54,181 nt of DNA from Bacillota bacterium (GTDB taxonomy: Bacteria > Bacillota > Clostridia > Lachnospirales > Lachnospiraceae). Below the pieces are notes generated by a model. That model searched no databases. It saw only the letters and a list, made by a program, of their open reading frames with translations, and was not told the origin of the DNA. Position 1 is the stretch's first letter; every line of letters begins with the position of its first letter. Below are positions 1 through 8,993 of this stretch, piece by piece. The stretch is from positions 1 to 54,181 of the forward strand of contig JAEZFK010000055.1 of NCBI GenBank assembly GCA_023437715.1, given 5' to 3'. The translations under genes and the position numbers were made by a program.

Positions 1-128
1 CTCCTGTTAAGTAGTCAAGCTACAGGGAAAAATCAAAAGTCCACAGTATCTGAATGTATTATAACCACGATATTAAAAAGAAAGGAAGTTATGGTGTTTT
101 GCTTCTAAAAACATCATACAAGGAGAAT

Positions 129-2123
129 ATGAAGGTTTTCAGAGAAGAAAATAATTGCCTGAAATTCCATTACGATGCGGAGGAGCTTTGGATACAGCCC
201 TGGGGAGAGAACAGCTTCCGGGTGCGGGCATCGAAGATGGCCCAAATGCCGGAGGAAAACTGGGCCCTGTCCATGGAGACGGAGCAGGAAAAGCCTGAAA
301 TACATATAGAGGAAGACGCCGCAGTCATTAAAAACGGAAAACTTCAGGCCAGGATTTCCAAATATGGGAAGCTGACCTTTTATAACCAGAAGGGCGAAGT
401 GCTGCTGGATGAATATCTGAGAAACCGGCGTGACGTATTTGCGGATTATTGCAGCGCCCTTGATGTGGAGGCCAGGGAATTTAAGCCCATTCCCGGAGGT
501 GACTATCATTTGTCCATGCGTTTTGTATCCAATCCGGAGGAAAAAATATTCGGCATGGGCCAGTACCAGCAGCCCTGTCTGGATTTAAAGGGTGCGGATT
601 TAGAGCTGGCCCAGAGAAATTCCCAGGCAAGCGTACCCTTTGCCATATCAAGCCTTGGCTATGGCTTTCTCTGGAACAATCCGGCAGTGGGCAGGGCGGT
701 CTTTGGAAAGAACATCACAACCTGGGAGGCATATTCCACCAAGGTCCTGGATTACTGGATCACCGCAGAGGACACTCCCGCCAAAATTGAAGAAGCCTAT
801 GCCAGGGTCACGGGAACGGTTCCCATGATGCCGGATTATGCCATGGGCTTCTGGCAGTGCAAGCTCCGCTATCAGACCCAGGAAGAGCTTTTGAGAGTGG
901 CAAGGGAGTATAAAAGGAGAGGACTTCCCATTTCTGTCATAGTCATTGACTATTTCCATTGGCCCCTGCAGGGAGACTGGAAATTCGATTTAACCTATTG
1001 GCCTGATCCTGACGAAATGATCCGGGAATTAAAGGAAATGGGAATTGAGCTGATGGTTTCCATCTGGCCCACGGTGGACTACCGGAGTGAAAACTTTGAG
1101 GAAATGAAAGAAAAGGGATATTTGATCCGGACGGACAGAGGCTTTCGCATTGCAATGGATTTCCAGGGAAATACGGTTCACTTTGACGCCACAAATCCCA
1201 AAGCCAGGGAATACGTGTGGCAAAAGGCTAAGAAAAATTATTATGACAAGGGCATCCGGGTTTTCTGGCTGGATGAAGCAGAGCCGGAGTATACCGTTTA
1301 TGACTTTGATAATTACCGCTATTACATGGGACCCAATATGCAGATCGGGAATATCTATCCGGCCATGTATGCAAAGGCATTTTTTGACGGCATGAAGGCG
1401 GAGGGCCAGGAAAATGTCATTAACCTGCTGCGCTGCGCATGGGCGGGCTCCCAAAAATACGGCGCTCTGGTATGGTCAGGAGATATTCATTCCAGCTTCG
1501 GAAGTCTGAGAAACCAGCTGGCAGCAGGGCTTAATATGGGGCTTGCGGGCATCCCCTGGTGGACCACGGACATCGGCGGCTTTCACGGCGGAAATCCCGA
1601 TGACCCCGGATTTCAGGAGCTCCTCATCCGGTGGTTTGAATACGGCACCTTCTGCCCGGTCATGCGTCTGCACGGATACCGGGAACCGTTAAAGGCCCCC
1701 ATGGGCAAGGAAGGCGGAGCAGCCTGTGTTTCCGGCGCCGATAATGAGGTCTGGTCCTTTGGGGAAGAAGCCTATGAGATCTGCAAGACTTATCTGCAGA
1801 TGAGAGAAAATATGAAGCCCTATATCACGGAGCTGATGAGGGCCGCCCATCTTAACGGGACTCCGGTGATCCGCCCTCTCTTTTATGATTTTTCTGAGGA
1901 TAAACAGGCCTGGGAAATAGAGGATGAGTATATGTTTGGGCCGGATGTTCTGGTAGCGCCCATCCTTTATGCCGGAATGAGAAAGAGAAGCGTTTACTTA
2001 CCGGCAGGAAGCAGCTGGAAGAATTACTGGACAGGGGAAGCGGCGGAAGGGGGACAGGTGCTGGAAGCCGATGCGCCTCTTCACATGCTTCCTGTATTTA
2101 CCAGAAATAACCGCTGCTTTTAG
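129..2123 (+). CDS. Glycoside hydrolase family 31 (alpha-glucosidase/alpha-xylosidase type)
   Basis: A 664-residue GH31 enzyme that should retain configuration while removing alpha-linked sugars from the non-reducing end. It has no signal peptide, so it probably acts in the cytoplasm on imported oligosaccharides. The nucleophile Asp is about residue 382 in WLDEAEPEY, and the acid/base Asp is about 452 in WSGDIHSSF. The C-terminal part (PVIRPLFYDF, then YMFGPDVLVAPIL) is typical of the family. The ATG at 129 is preferred because AAGGAG ends 3 bases before it; an in-frame start at 54 has no such site. The next gene, also GH31, begins 21 bp downstream. Exact substrate cannot be read from the sequence. 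Confidence 0.9.
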   Translation: MKVFREENNCLKFHYDAEELWIQPWGENSFRVRASKMAQMPEENWALSMETEQEKPEIHIEEDAAVIKNGKLQARISKYGKLTFYNQKGEVLLDEYLRNRRDVFADYCSALDVEAREFKPIPGGDYHLSMRFVSNPEEKIFGMGQYQQPCLDLKGADLELAQRNSQASVPFAISSLGYGFLWNNPAVGRAVFGKNITTWEAYSTKVLDYWITAEDTPAKIEEAYARVTGTVPMMPDYAMGFWQCKLRYQTQEELLRVAREYKRRGLPISVIVIDYFHWPLQGDWKFDLTYWPDPDEMIRELKEMGIELMVSIWPTVDYRSENFEEMKEKGYLIRTDRGFRIAMDFQGNTVHFDATNPKAREYVWQKAKKNYYDKGIRVFWLDEAEPEYTVYDFDNYRYYMGPNMQIGNIYPAMYAKAFFDGMKAEGQENVINLLRCAWAGSQKYGALVWSGDIHSSFGSLRNQLAAGLNMGLAGIPWWTTDIGGFHGGNPDDPGFQELLIRWFEYGTFCPVMRLHGYREPLKAPMGKEGGAACVSGADNEVWSFGEEAYEICKTYLQMRENMKPYITELMRAAHLNGTPVIRPLFYDFSEDKQAWEIEDEYMFGPDVLVAPILYAGMRKRSVYLPAGSSWKNYWTGEAAEGGQVLEADAPLHMLPVFTRNNRCF

Positions 2124-2144
2124 ATAAGGGAAAGGAGGAAAAGG

Positions 2145-4421
2145 ATGAAGTTTACCAATGGCTACTGGCGCATCAGGGAAGAGATCGAGCCTGTTTATGC
2201 GGTGGAATATTATGATAGTGAAAAAAATAACAGTCAACTGACGGTCTATGCGGCAACAAAGCACATGGGAGTCCGGGGGGACACCTTAAATCAGCCCATG
2301 CTTACGGTGACATTTTCAAGCCCCATGGAAAACGTCATTAAGGTATCAGCCGTTCATTTTAAGGGTGCGGCTGACAAAGGACCTCATTATGAAGTGGCAG
2401 GACAGGAAGGGGATTTTATTTCCATAAAGGAGGATGAAGAAAAAATTACTTATACCTCCGGGCATACCAGCGCTGTCATTTATAAAGCTCCCAGGGGCTG
2501 GAGAGTGGAGTTTAAGGACGGGGAACGGCTGCTGACGGAAAGCAGCCTCCGCAATCTGGCCTATATGAAGAATAAAGAGACAAAGAAAAACTATATGCTG
2601 GAACAGCTGCTGCTAGATGTGGGAGAATATGTTTACGGCATGGGAGAACGGTATACCCCCTTTGTGAAAAATGGGCAGACCGTTGAGATCTGGAATGAGG
2701 ACGGGGGAACGGCATCGGAACAGACCTATAAAAATGTCCCCTTTTACATCACCAACAAAGGCTATGGGGTGTTCGTGGGGCACGCGGAAGATGTCCATTT
2801 TGAAGTTGGCAGTGAAAAGGTGGAACGGGTGCAGTTCAGCGTTCAGACGGAAAAGCTGGAGTATTATATTTTAAATGGCCGGACGCCGAAAGGTACTGTG
2901 CAGCTGTATACGGAGCTTACGGGAAAACCGGCATTGCCGCCGGCCTGGTCCTTTGGATTGTGGCTGACCACCTCCTTTACCACGAGCTATGATGAAGAAA
3001 CCGTTACCGGCTTTATCCAGGGAATGGAAGACCGGGATATCCCTCTTCATACCTTTCACTTTGACTGCTTTTGGATGAAGGGGTATGAGTGGTGCAATTT
3101 TGAATGGGATAAAGACACATTTCCGGACCCGGAAGGGATGCTGAAACGTTATAAAGAACGGGGGCTTCATATCTGCGTCTGGATCAACAGCTATATCGGA
3201 CAGAAATCTTCCTTGTTTGATGAGGGAATGGAGAAAGGCTATTTTGTAAAAAATCTGGATGATTCCGTCTGGCAGTGCGACCGCTGGCAGGCAGGAATGG
3301 CGCTGGTGGACTTTACCAATCCAAAGGCCTGCAAGTGGTATCAGGATAAGCTGGAACGGCTGATCGACATGGGGGTGGACTGCTTTAAAACCGATTTTGG
3401 GGAGAGAATACCTGTGACCGGAGTGAAATATTTCGACGGCTCGGATACGGTTAAAATGCATAACTATTATGCCTATCTCTATAATAAGACTGTTTTTGAA
3501 CTGCTGGAAAATAAGCTTGGAAGGGATAAGGCCCTGGTTTTTGCAAGGTCAACGGCAGCAGGAGGACAGAAGTTCCCGGTTCACTGGGGCGGCGACTGTA
3601 CGGCTTCCTATCCCTCCATGGCCGAGGATTTAAGGGGCGGGCTGTCCCTGTCCCTCAGCGGGTATGGGTTTTGGAGCCATGATATAGGCGGATTCGAACA
3701 GACAGCCTCTGCGGATGTATATAAGCGGTGGTGTGCATTTGGGCTTTTAAGCTCCCACAGCAGGCTTCATGGGTCTGAATCCTACCGGGTTCCCTGGCTG
3801 TTTGATGAGGAAGCCTCCGGTGTGTTGAAGAAGTTTGTTAAGCTTAAATGCTCCCTGATGCCTTATCTTTACGGGCAGGCGGTGAAAGCACATAAAGAAG
3901 GGATTCCCATGATGCGCCCCATGTTTCTGGAATTCCCTGAGGACTTGACCTGCGAGACCCTGGATAAGCAGTATATGCTGGGGGATTCCCTGCTGGTGGC
4001 CCCGGTGTTTAAGGAAAGCGGGGAGGTCTCTTATTATCTGCCGGAGGGAATGTGGACCGATTATTTTACGGGAGAAGTAAAGCCCGGAGGAAAATGGTAT
4101 AAGGAAACCTTTGATTACTTCCATCTCCCTCTGATGGTCAGGGAAAATACGGTTCTGGCAGTGGGAAATTGCGACAATAAGCCGGATTATGATTATACGG
4201 ACGGGACTGTGCTGAGACTGTATCAGGTAAAGGCTGGAACGGAGATCCGGACAGTGATACCGGATGAGAACGGGCATGAGGCCATGATCGTTGAAGCCTT
4301 GAAAACGGCTGACAGGATTGTGGTGAAGGTAAAAGGAGGAAAGGACTGGAAAATAGAGGCAGCCGAATGCTCTGAGGCGCAGATTTTTTATAAGGAGGAA
4401 AGGGCTGAGATTCTTTTATAG
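2145..4421 (+). CDS. yicI: Alpha-xylosidase, GH31, YicI type
   Basis: A 758-residue enzyme close in length and motifs to E. coli YicI (772 aa), which releases alpha-xylose from isoprimeverose-like ends. The nucleophile Asp417 sits in KTDFGERIP and the acid/base Asp484 in HWGGDCTASYPSMAEDLRGG. An N-terminal beta-sandwich (about 1-260) precedes the TIM barrel, and beta domains close the C-terminus (DYFHLPLMVREN). A good AGGAGG-type site (GGAAAGGAGGAAAAGG) precedes the ATG. It follows another GH31 gene by 21 bp, so the pair probably forms one operon for xylose-capped glycans. No transporter for them is visible upstream in the window. Confidence 0.93.
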   Translation: MKFTNGYWRIREEIEPVYAVEYYDSEKNNSQLTVYAATKHMGVRGDTLNQPMLTVTFSSPMENVIKVSAVHFKGAADKGPHYEVAGQEGDFISIKEDEEKITYTSGHTSAVIYKAPRGWRVEFKDGERLLTESSLRNLAYMKNKETKKNYMLEQLLLDVGEYVYGMGERYTPFVKNGQTVEIWNEDGGTASEQTYKNVPFYITNKGYGVFVGHAEDVHFEVGSEKVERVQFSVQTEKLEYYILNGRTPKGTVQLYTELTGKPALPPAWSFGLWLTTSFTTSYDEETVTGFIQGMEDRDIPLHTFHFDCFWMKGYEWCNFEWDKDTFPDPEGMLKRYKERGLHICVWINSYIGQKSSLFDEGMEKGYFVKNLDDSVWQCDRWQAGMALVDFTNPKACKWYQDKLERLIDMGVDCFKTDFGERIPVTGVKYFDGSDTVKMHNYYAYLYNKTVFELLENKLGRDKALVFARSTAAGGQKFPVHWGGDCTASYPSMAEDLRGGLSLSLSGYGFWSHDIGGFEQTASADVYKRWCAFGLLSSHSRLHGSESYRVPWLFDEEASGVLKKFVKLKCSLMPYLYGQAVKAHKEGIPMMRPMFLEFPEDLTCETLDKQYMLGDSLLVAPVFKESGEVSYYLPEGMWTDYFTGEVKPGGKWYKETFDYFHLPLMVRENTVLAVGNCDNKPDYDYTDGTVLRLYQVKAGTEIRTVIPDENGHEAMIVEALKTADRIVVKVKGGKDWKIEAAECSEAQIFYKEERAEILL

Positions 4422-4559
4422 GGGGTGCTTTGACGGCATGGCGTTCCCGCTTATGAAGCATACATATTCTTGTCAATTTGACAGGACCGGATCTTTGTGT
4501 TGAAGTACGTGCGCTGGCATCGTATAATATTCCTTAGAAAAAGAGACGGGAGAAAAACC

Positions 4560-5495
4560 ATGATATTAAGTGCCAGCAGGCGGACGGATATCCCTCAGTT
4601 TTATTCGGACTGGTTTTTCAACCGGCTGAAAGAGGGATATGCCTACGTCAGAAATCCAATGAACAGCCATCAGATCAGCAGAATCGATCTTTCGCCGGAG
4701 CAGGTGGAGCTCATCGTATTCTGGACAAAGAACCCTGAGCCCATGCTGAGGCGGCTTCCTGAGATTAAGGAAATTCCCTGTTACATTCACTTTACTCTGA
4801 CCGGCTACGGCAGGGATGTGGAGCCGTGGGTGCCGGATAAAAAGCATCTTATCGAGGTGTTCCAAAAAACGGCGGGCCAGGTGGGAAAGGACTGTATGGT
4901 CTGGAGATATGACCCCATATTTTTAAATGACCGGTATACTGAGGAGTACCATCTCCACGCCTTTGAGGAAATTGCCAGGGGAATTGGCGGCTTTGCGGAT
5001 AAGGTGATGATCAGCTTTCTGGATATGTACGGCAAGACTGTCCGCAACATGCAGGGAATTGAGACAGAGGGGCTGGAAGAGGAGCGGATGTTTGAAATGG
5101 GCGGGAAGCTGGCTGCTGTTGCAGACACTTACGGGCTGAGGATTGAGGCATGTGCGGAAAAGGCGGATTTAAGCCCTGCAGGAGTTGCCCGGGGAAGCTG
5201 TATTGATTCCGCTGCGGTGGAGCGCCTGCTGGACAGCCCTGTAAAGAAAAAGAAAGATAAGAACCAGCGGATAGAATGCGGCTGTATGGAAAGCGTTGAG
5301 ATCGGGACCTACGACACCTGCATGTCCGGGTGCAGATATTGCTACGCCAATGACAGCTTATCCGCAGTAGAAAGACAGCGGCTTCTGTATGATGTAAACA
5401 GCCCTCTTCTTTGCGGAAAGCTGGAAGAGGGGGACCGGATTACGGAACGGAAAGCCGGACTTGTAAGAGAAGCGCAGATATCATTTTTCCGGTGA
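4560..5495 (+). CDS. DUF1848 family protein, likely Fe-S protein
   Basis: A 311-residue member of the DUF1848 family, recognised from the start MILSASRRTDIPQFYSDWF, from VFWTKNPEPM and from WRYDPIFL. Near the C-terminus a cysteine cluster (CGCMESVEIG, then CMSGCRYCYAN) suggests an iron-sulphur site related to radical SAM folds. The biochemical role is unknown. I chose the ATG at 4560 because the family begins with this Met; the 21 extra residues of the longer frame are not family-like. Its last codons lie in a bidirectional hairpin shared with the convergent gene. Confidence 0.85.
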   Translation: MILSASRRTDIPQFYSDWFFNRLKEGYAYVRNPMNSHQISRIDLSPEQVELIVFWTKNPEPMLRRLPEIKEIPCYIHFTLTGYGRDVEPWVPDKKHLIEVFQKTAGQVGKDCMVWRYDPIFLNDRYTEEYHLHAFEEIARGIGGFADKVMISFLDMYGKTVRNMQGIETEGLEEERMFEMGGKLAAVADTYGLRIEACAEKADLSPAGVARGSCIDSAAVERLLDSPVKKKKDKNQRIECGCMESVEIGTYDTCMSGCRYCYANDSLSAVERQRLLYDVNSPLLCGKLEEGDRITERKAGLVREAQISFFR

Positions 5496-5506
5496 TATCT
5501 GCGCTT
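5470..5506. terminator. Bidirectional intrinsic terminator
   Basis: AAGCGCAGATATCA (5470-5483) pairs perfectly with TGATATCTGCGCTT (5493-5506) around a 9-nt loop. It lies between the convergent DUF1848 and flavoprotein genes and includes the stop codon of the first. Confidence 0.8.
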
Positions 5507-5515
5507 TCTGCTGTC

Positions 5516-7162
5516 TTAAATGCTATGCGCCTTGCTTTTTCTCATATAATAGGCCGGATACCAGCCCTGGAACCGTTTTGTAAAGACGCCCAGCAATGCG
5601 GGCATAACCGTGTTTACAGCCCACAGGCCCGAGGAGAGATTGGATTGTATGAGGAAGTAGGTCCATATGGGCGTCACCAGGTAAAGTGCGCCCCAGCACC
5701 CAGTTAAAATCCGGTTGGTTCTCATAAAAAGGGGATTGCTGTATGCTTTTTCTTCCCCATAATCATACATGGAGTAATAAGCGGTCAGAGGTATCCTTAA
5801 AAATACGGTGGTGCTCCACATAATGCCAAAGAGCAGGTAAGAGAGGGGCGTAAGGGTGGAAGCCGGAAAACCGGACAGGGCCAGCACTCCGATACACGAT
5901 ACCAGAAACCCGGAAATATATTCAAAAACCGTTGCCTGATATTTGAAAAATGCAAAGGGCAGAAGAGCCCCGGCCATAATTCCCAGCACGCCGCCCAGAA
6001 CAGGATTCTGGGTCATGAAAAACCAGACAGGAAACCACGGAAACAGCATGAGCGCCATGTTGCTTTTCTTTGCAGAAGCTTTTTGGCTTTCCGTCTTTTC
6101 CTTAACGGCTTTGCAGCCAAAAAAATCATTCCACCGGAGCATCAGGCCAAAGTCCCCCTCCACCCGGTATTGGTGTTCCATCATGGCTTTCTGGGGATCT
6201 GTTTCCCCTTTGGAAATGCTCATCCAGACAGATAAGGGAGTTTCGATTTTTGTGGTGAAAGGAAGAAAGTTTTCTGTTAAAACTTCTTTTCCGTTTTTCC
6301 CCATGAGGATCTGATAAGTCCGGTCCACATCGGTGTAGTGCATTTCCAAAACCCTGTCGGTCCCGTCCCAGGAGGACGGATTATAAAGAGCCGCCATCTG
6401 CCTTGTAAAAGCCAGGGAGCTGTCATGATCCGGGTCGGCGCTTTTTTCCCTGCCTCTTTCCATGCCCCAGCTGGCGTTGGCCATTTCCTCAAAAATGTCT
6501 CTGGGGTACAAAAGCTCTGAAAGCACTTCCCTTGTTTTCTGTGCGATTCCTCCGGAGATAAATTCTGCCCCGGCGTCTTTTACGGCCTTTAAATATTCCT
6601 CCGTGTGGCCATGCAGCTCCGGCACCCGGAAAAGCTCCCCCTCTCCGCAATAAAGGGTCTCATAATTTCCCTTTCCAAGGCAATGGTCGAATTGCAGATT
6701 AACGGAATCATAGTTTCCCTCCGGGGTGTAAAACCCGCAGGTGGAAATTAAGAGGTACCGCTTGCCGGACATATCGTATCTGGACGGATGATATCCGCTG
6801 TCAATACCGCTTTCCGGCCTTTTTTCCATGGTGGGAAGGACCATGGGAAGCTGCCGGTCCATAAGGGCTTTTAAGTGGGAGGGCAAGCCGTAGTAATAAA
6901 GGGGAAAGCTCCAGATAATCACATCGGCAGCCAGCATCTTCTCAATGACAGAAGCCATATCATCCTGGATGCAGCACTTGCCGGGAGTTTTACTCCAGCA
7001 ATGGAAACAGCCGGTGCAGGGCCTGATGTCCATTTTAGAAACCGTCAGGATCTCTGTGTTTAAGGCGGTCCGCTCTGCCATTCCCTCTAAAAATGCGTTT
7101 GTCAGCTTCATGGTATTGCTTTTTGCCCCTTTGGGACTGCCATTTAATACAAGGATATTCAT
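5516..7162 (-). CDS. Flavodoxin-like NAD(P)H oxidoreductase fused to SCP2-like and membrane domains
   Basis: A 548-residue three-part protein. Residues 1-200 form an NADPH-dependent FMN reductase/flavodoxin fold: MNILVLNGSPKG is the FMN phosphate loop and SFPLYYYGLPSHLKALMDR is the active-site region. Four Cys in CX2CX2CX7C spacing (C49, C52, C55, C63) match the compact cluster motif of iron-sulphur flavoproteins. Residues about 265-350 resemble a sterol-carrier (SCP2) domain, with the pattern DPQKAMMEHQYRVEGDFGL. Residues 368-535 hold about five membrane segments. It overlaps the upstream PadR gene by 4 bp, so PadR and reductase are co-transcribed. A membrane-tethered redox or quinone-like detoxification role is a guess. 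Confidence 0.82.
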   Translation of the reverse strand: MNILVLNGSPKGAKSNTMKLTNAFLEGMAERTALNTEILTVSKMDIRPCTGCFHCWSKTPGKCCIQDDMASVIEKMLAADVIIWSFPLYYYGLPSHLKALMDRQLPMVLPTMEKRPESGIDSGYHPSRYDMSGKRYLLISTCGFYTPEGNYDSVNLQFDHCLGKGNYETLYCGEGELFRVPELHGHTEEYLKAVKDAGAEFISGGIAQKTREVLSELLYPRDIFEEMANASWGMERGREKSADPDHDSSLAFTRQMAALYNPSSWDGTDRVLEMHYTDVDRTYQILMGKNGKEVLTENFLPFTTKIETPLSVWMSISKGETDPQKAMMEHQYRVEGDFGLMLRWNDFFGCKAVKEKTESQKASAKKSNMALMLFPWFPVWFFMTQNPVLGGVLGIMAGALLPFAFFKYQATVFEYISGFLVSCIGVLALSGFPASTLTPLSYLLFGIMWSTTVFLRIPLTAYYSMYDYGEEKAYSNPLFMRTNRILTGCWGALYLVTPIWTYFLIQSNLSSGLWAVNTVMPALLGVFTKRFQGWYPAYYMRKSKAHSI

Positions 7163-7707
7163 TTAATGTCCTCCAATTTTTTGATGCACCGGCCGGCCCA
7201 GTCCATACACATCCGTATATAGCTGTAACCGTAATCCGCAGCCAGTTCCCAGTAGATTTTTGTATGAGGGTCTACAAACTTGCCGTACTGTTCAATGCTG
7301 TCCGGGATGGTATCCATCTCGCTTAAACATTTTTGGCAGTCAAGAGAAAAGGCCCTGAGCATGGAAATACATTGTTCCGGCGGCCTGCAGCCGGAAAAAA
7401 ACAGTTTCATCAAAAATGCGTTCTTGGTTCCCTTGGAAAACTCATTGTTTTCACCGGAGAGCCAACGGAAAAATTCATCTTTCCCGCTTTCCGTAATGGA
7501 ATAGAGCTTCTTGCTGGGCTTTTCCGTCTGCACGATGACTTCACAGGTAACAAACCCTTTTTGCTCCAGCTTGCCGAGCTCAAGATAAATCTGGCTGGTC
7601 TGCGCATACCAGAAAAATTTTACGGATGAGTTAAAGGATTTGGCTAAATCGTATCCGGTCATGCTTCCATAGGAAAGAAACCCTAATATGCCGTGGGACA
7701 GTGACAT
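7159..7707 (-). CDS. PadR family transcriptional regulator
   Basis: A 182-residue regulator. The N-terminal winged helix begins SLSHGILGFLSYGSMTGYDL and continues through QIYLELGKLEQKGFV, both typical of PadR. The remaining half is the alpha-helical PadR C-terminal dimerisation domain, ending MCMDWAGRCIKKLEDIK. PadR proteins usually repress their own operon until a phenolic or drug-like ligand binds. Here the only co-transcribed gene is the flavoprotein fusion, so that is the likely target. A GGAGG site precedes the ATG, and a promoter with a near-symmetric AT-rich sequence lies just upstream. Confidence 0.88.
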   Translation of the reverse strand: MSLSHGILGFLSYGSMTGYDLAKSFNSSVKFFWYAQTSQIYLELGKLEQKGFVTCEVIVQTEKPSKKLYSITESGKDEFFRWLSGENNEFSKGTKNAFLMKLFFSGCRPPEQCISMLRAFSLDCQKCLSEMDTIPDSIEQYGKFVDPHTKIYWELAADYGYSYIRMCMDWAGRCIKKLEDIK

Positions 7708-7741
7708 GTTATCTTCCTCCGATAATTCATATTATAAAATT

Positions 7742-7770
7742 AGAATATAGTAAAATTATAATAATGTCAA
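7742..7770 (-). promoter_or_regulatory. Promoter of the padR-flavoprotein operon
   Basis: Read on the minus strand: TTGACA (7770-7765), a 17-bp spacer, then TATTCT (7747-7742). Repeated TAATTTTA blocks inside and just downstream of the core form imperfect inverted symmetry and could be the PadR operator. Confidence 0.6.
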
Positions 7771-7839
7771 TATACCAAAATAATTCGTCATATTTTTTGC
7801 GGGATTTTTAAAAATACGTTTTATCCGCTAAATTATTCA

Positions 7840-7955
7840 TGAGCACAAGCCGTAGCGTTTTCCGGCCCAAAGGACGCATGGGAAAGTAGTTATAGCTCCT
7901 GCTGTTTATAGCTTCAGTTACTTGGCGAAAGCTTGAAAGCTTACGTCTTTTTATT
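7840..7955 (+). ncRNA. Candidate structured RNA, unidentified family
   Basis: A 360-bp gap between padR and tRNA-Phe holds strong secondary structure. CAAGC (7846-7850) can pair with GCTTG (7931-7935) and close a multi-branch. Inside lie a hairpin GCGT..TCC/GG.ACGC (7855-7877) and a second one with AAGTA/TACTT (7884-7888 with 7919-7923) and AGCT/AGCT (7894-7897 with 7910-7913). A final AAGCT-TGAA-AGCTT hairpin is followed by a T run (7948-7952), which favours the plus strand. No open frame fits. I cannot assign a family; the raiA motif and orphan riboswitch classes are possibilities to test. Confidence 0.4.
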
Positions 7956-8018
7956 TATTCAGTTGTAACACATGTATTTTAATCTTACATAATGCATCAA
8001 AAATTTAGAAAACTTAGC

Positions 8019-8047
8019 TTGACAAGCAGGAAGAAATCTTGTAAAAT
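8019..8047 (+). promoter_or_regulatory. Promoter of the tRNA-Phe/tRNA-Gly unit
   Basis: TTGACA at 8019-8024, a 17-bp spacer and TAAAAT at 8042-8047, 22 bp before the tRNA-Phe. Confidence 0.75.
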
Positions 8048-8069
8048 AGGTCATGTTGCAAGTGAGTTT

Positions 8070-8142
<73 letters not shown>

Positions 8143-8185
8143 CTGTGCTTCTGAAAGCACTTCTGAAACTTTTTTGAAATTCCTT

Positions 8186-8256
8186 GCGGGTGTAGTTCAA
8201 TGGTAGAACACCAGCCTTCCAAGCTGGATACGTGGGTTCGATTCCCATCACCCGCT
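8186..8256 (+). tRNA. tRNA-Gly (TCC)
   Basis: A 71-nt cloverleaf. Acceptor GCGGGTG pairs with CACCCGC, the anticodon stem CCAGC/GCTGG encloses CTTCCAA (anticodon TCC), and the T arm is GTGGGTTCGATTCCCAT. The discriminator is T, as usual for tRNA-Gly; CCA is not encoded. It follows tRNA-Phe by 43 bp under the same promoter. Confidence 0.97.
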
Positions 8257-8260
8257 TAAA

Positions 8261-8305
8261 GAAACCGGTAAATTTCTGGATGAAATTTGCCGGTTTCTTT
8301 ATTTT
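8261..8305 (+). terminator. Terminator of the tRNA unit
   Basis: GAAACCGGTAAATTTC pairs with GAAATTTGCCGGTTTC around a short loop, followed by TTTATTTTT. A near-identical hairpin occurs at 13225-13268. Confidence 0.85.
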
Positions 8306-8456
8306 TCGTGAAGTTGTAAAACCCATCTAAGGACATTTTCCCGACAGGCATGATCCAGGCCCTCCTGAAAACATAATTCAGCCCGCTTCTGATTCAGCAA
8401 CGGCTTGCCGCCTGAATAACGACATAAGGGAAGTGTTTCCTTGAATATTCTTCCAT
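8299..8456 (-). pseudogene. Possible frameshifted small ORF (about 52 codons)
   Basis: On the minus strand a GGGGGGAGGGG site precedes ATG at 8456 (MEEYSRKHFPYV...), which stops after 20 codons. A different frame continues with a plausible coding stretch (SGGKPLLNQKRAELCFQEG, ending WVLQLHEK) and stops at 8299. A single-base shift would join the two into one small protein. No family is recognised, and chance cannot be excluded. Confidence 0.25.
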
Positions 8457-8459
8457 ATC

Positions 8460-8889
8460 CCCTCCCCCCTTTAATGCCAATATTTTAACAAACGTTAACG
8501 CAAATAAGATGCGCAGCACTTAGAAACATAATAAAAATAACAAAGCATGTTCTAAAATTCCATGTTTATTAGGAATGATTCGAAAATATGAAAGTAAAAG
8601 CACAATTCAACTTGTTAAAATAATATCAAAATTTCTGACTATTTCAATCGAAGAAACTCAAAAAAACAAAAAAGTATTGTTAATAACATATCAATATATA
8701 AAATCTCACTACGTTTAATTGAACGGAATAAATAAAAAGAAAAATGAATAGCTTTAGAAAGGCTGATTTTGCAGATTAGTTAACAAAAAATAATTTTAAT
8801 TATCTTAATAGTTAAAATATTTCATATTGTTAAATAATAACCATAGAATGAAAAATAAATAATAGAACAACGTTAAAATTATAATTAAA
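8460..8889. other. Very AT-rich non-coding block
   Basis: About 430 bp without a credible gene lie between the tRNA unit and the aldehyde dehydrogenase promoter. GTTAA/GTTAAC recurs at roughly 8494, 8616, 8679, 8779, 8811, 8829 and 8873. The block may serve as upstream promoter element or protein-binding DNA; nothing else is seen. Confidence 0.4.
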
Positions 8890-8917
8890 TTGACAGATTA
8901 AAATGCTGGAATATAAT
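8890..8917 (+). promoter_or_regulatory. Promoter of the aldehyde dehydrogenase gene
   Basis: TTGACA (8890-8895), a 16-bp spacer and TATAAT (8912-8917): a near-consensus vegetative promoter with a leader of about 75 nt to the ATG at 8994. Confidence 0.75.
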
Positions 8918-8993
8918 GTAAGGTATAAACCACAGTGATACAGAATCTCAATGTTCCCAGAACCATATCTGGAAAAAGAAAGGAGTAAATATC

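Noticed and set aside
2871..3461. Long minus-strand frame (196 codons) inside yicI
   Set aside because: It is a shadow of a strongly supported gene, with no start signal.
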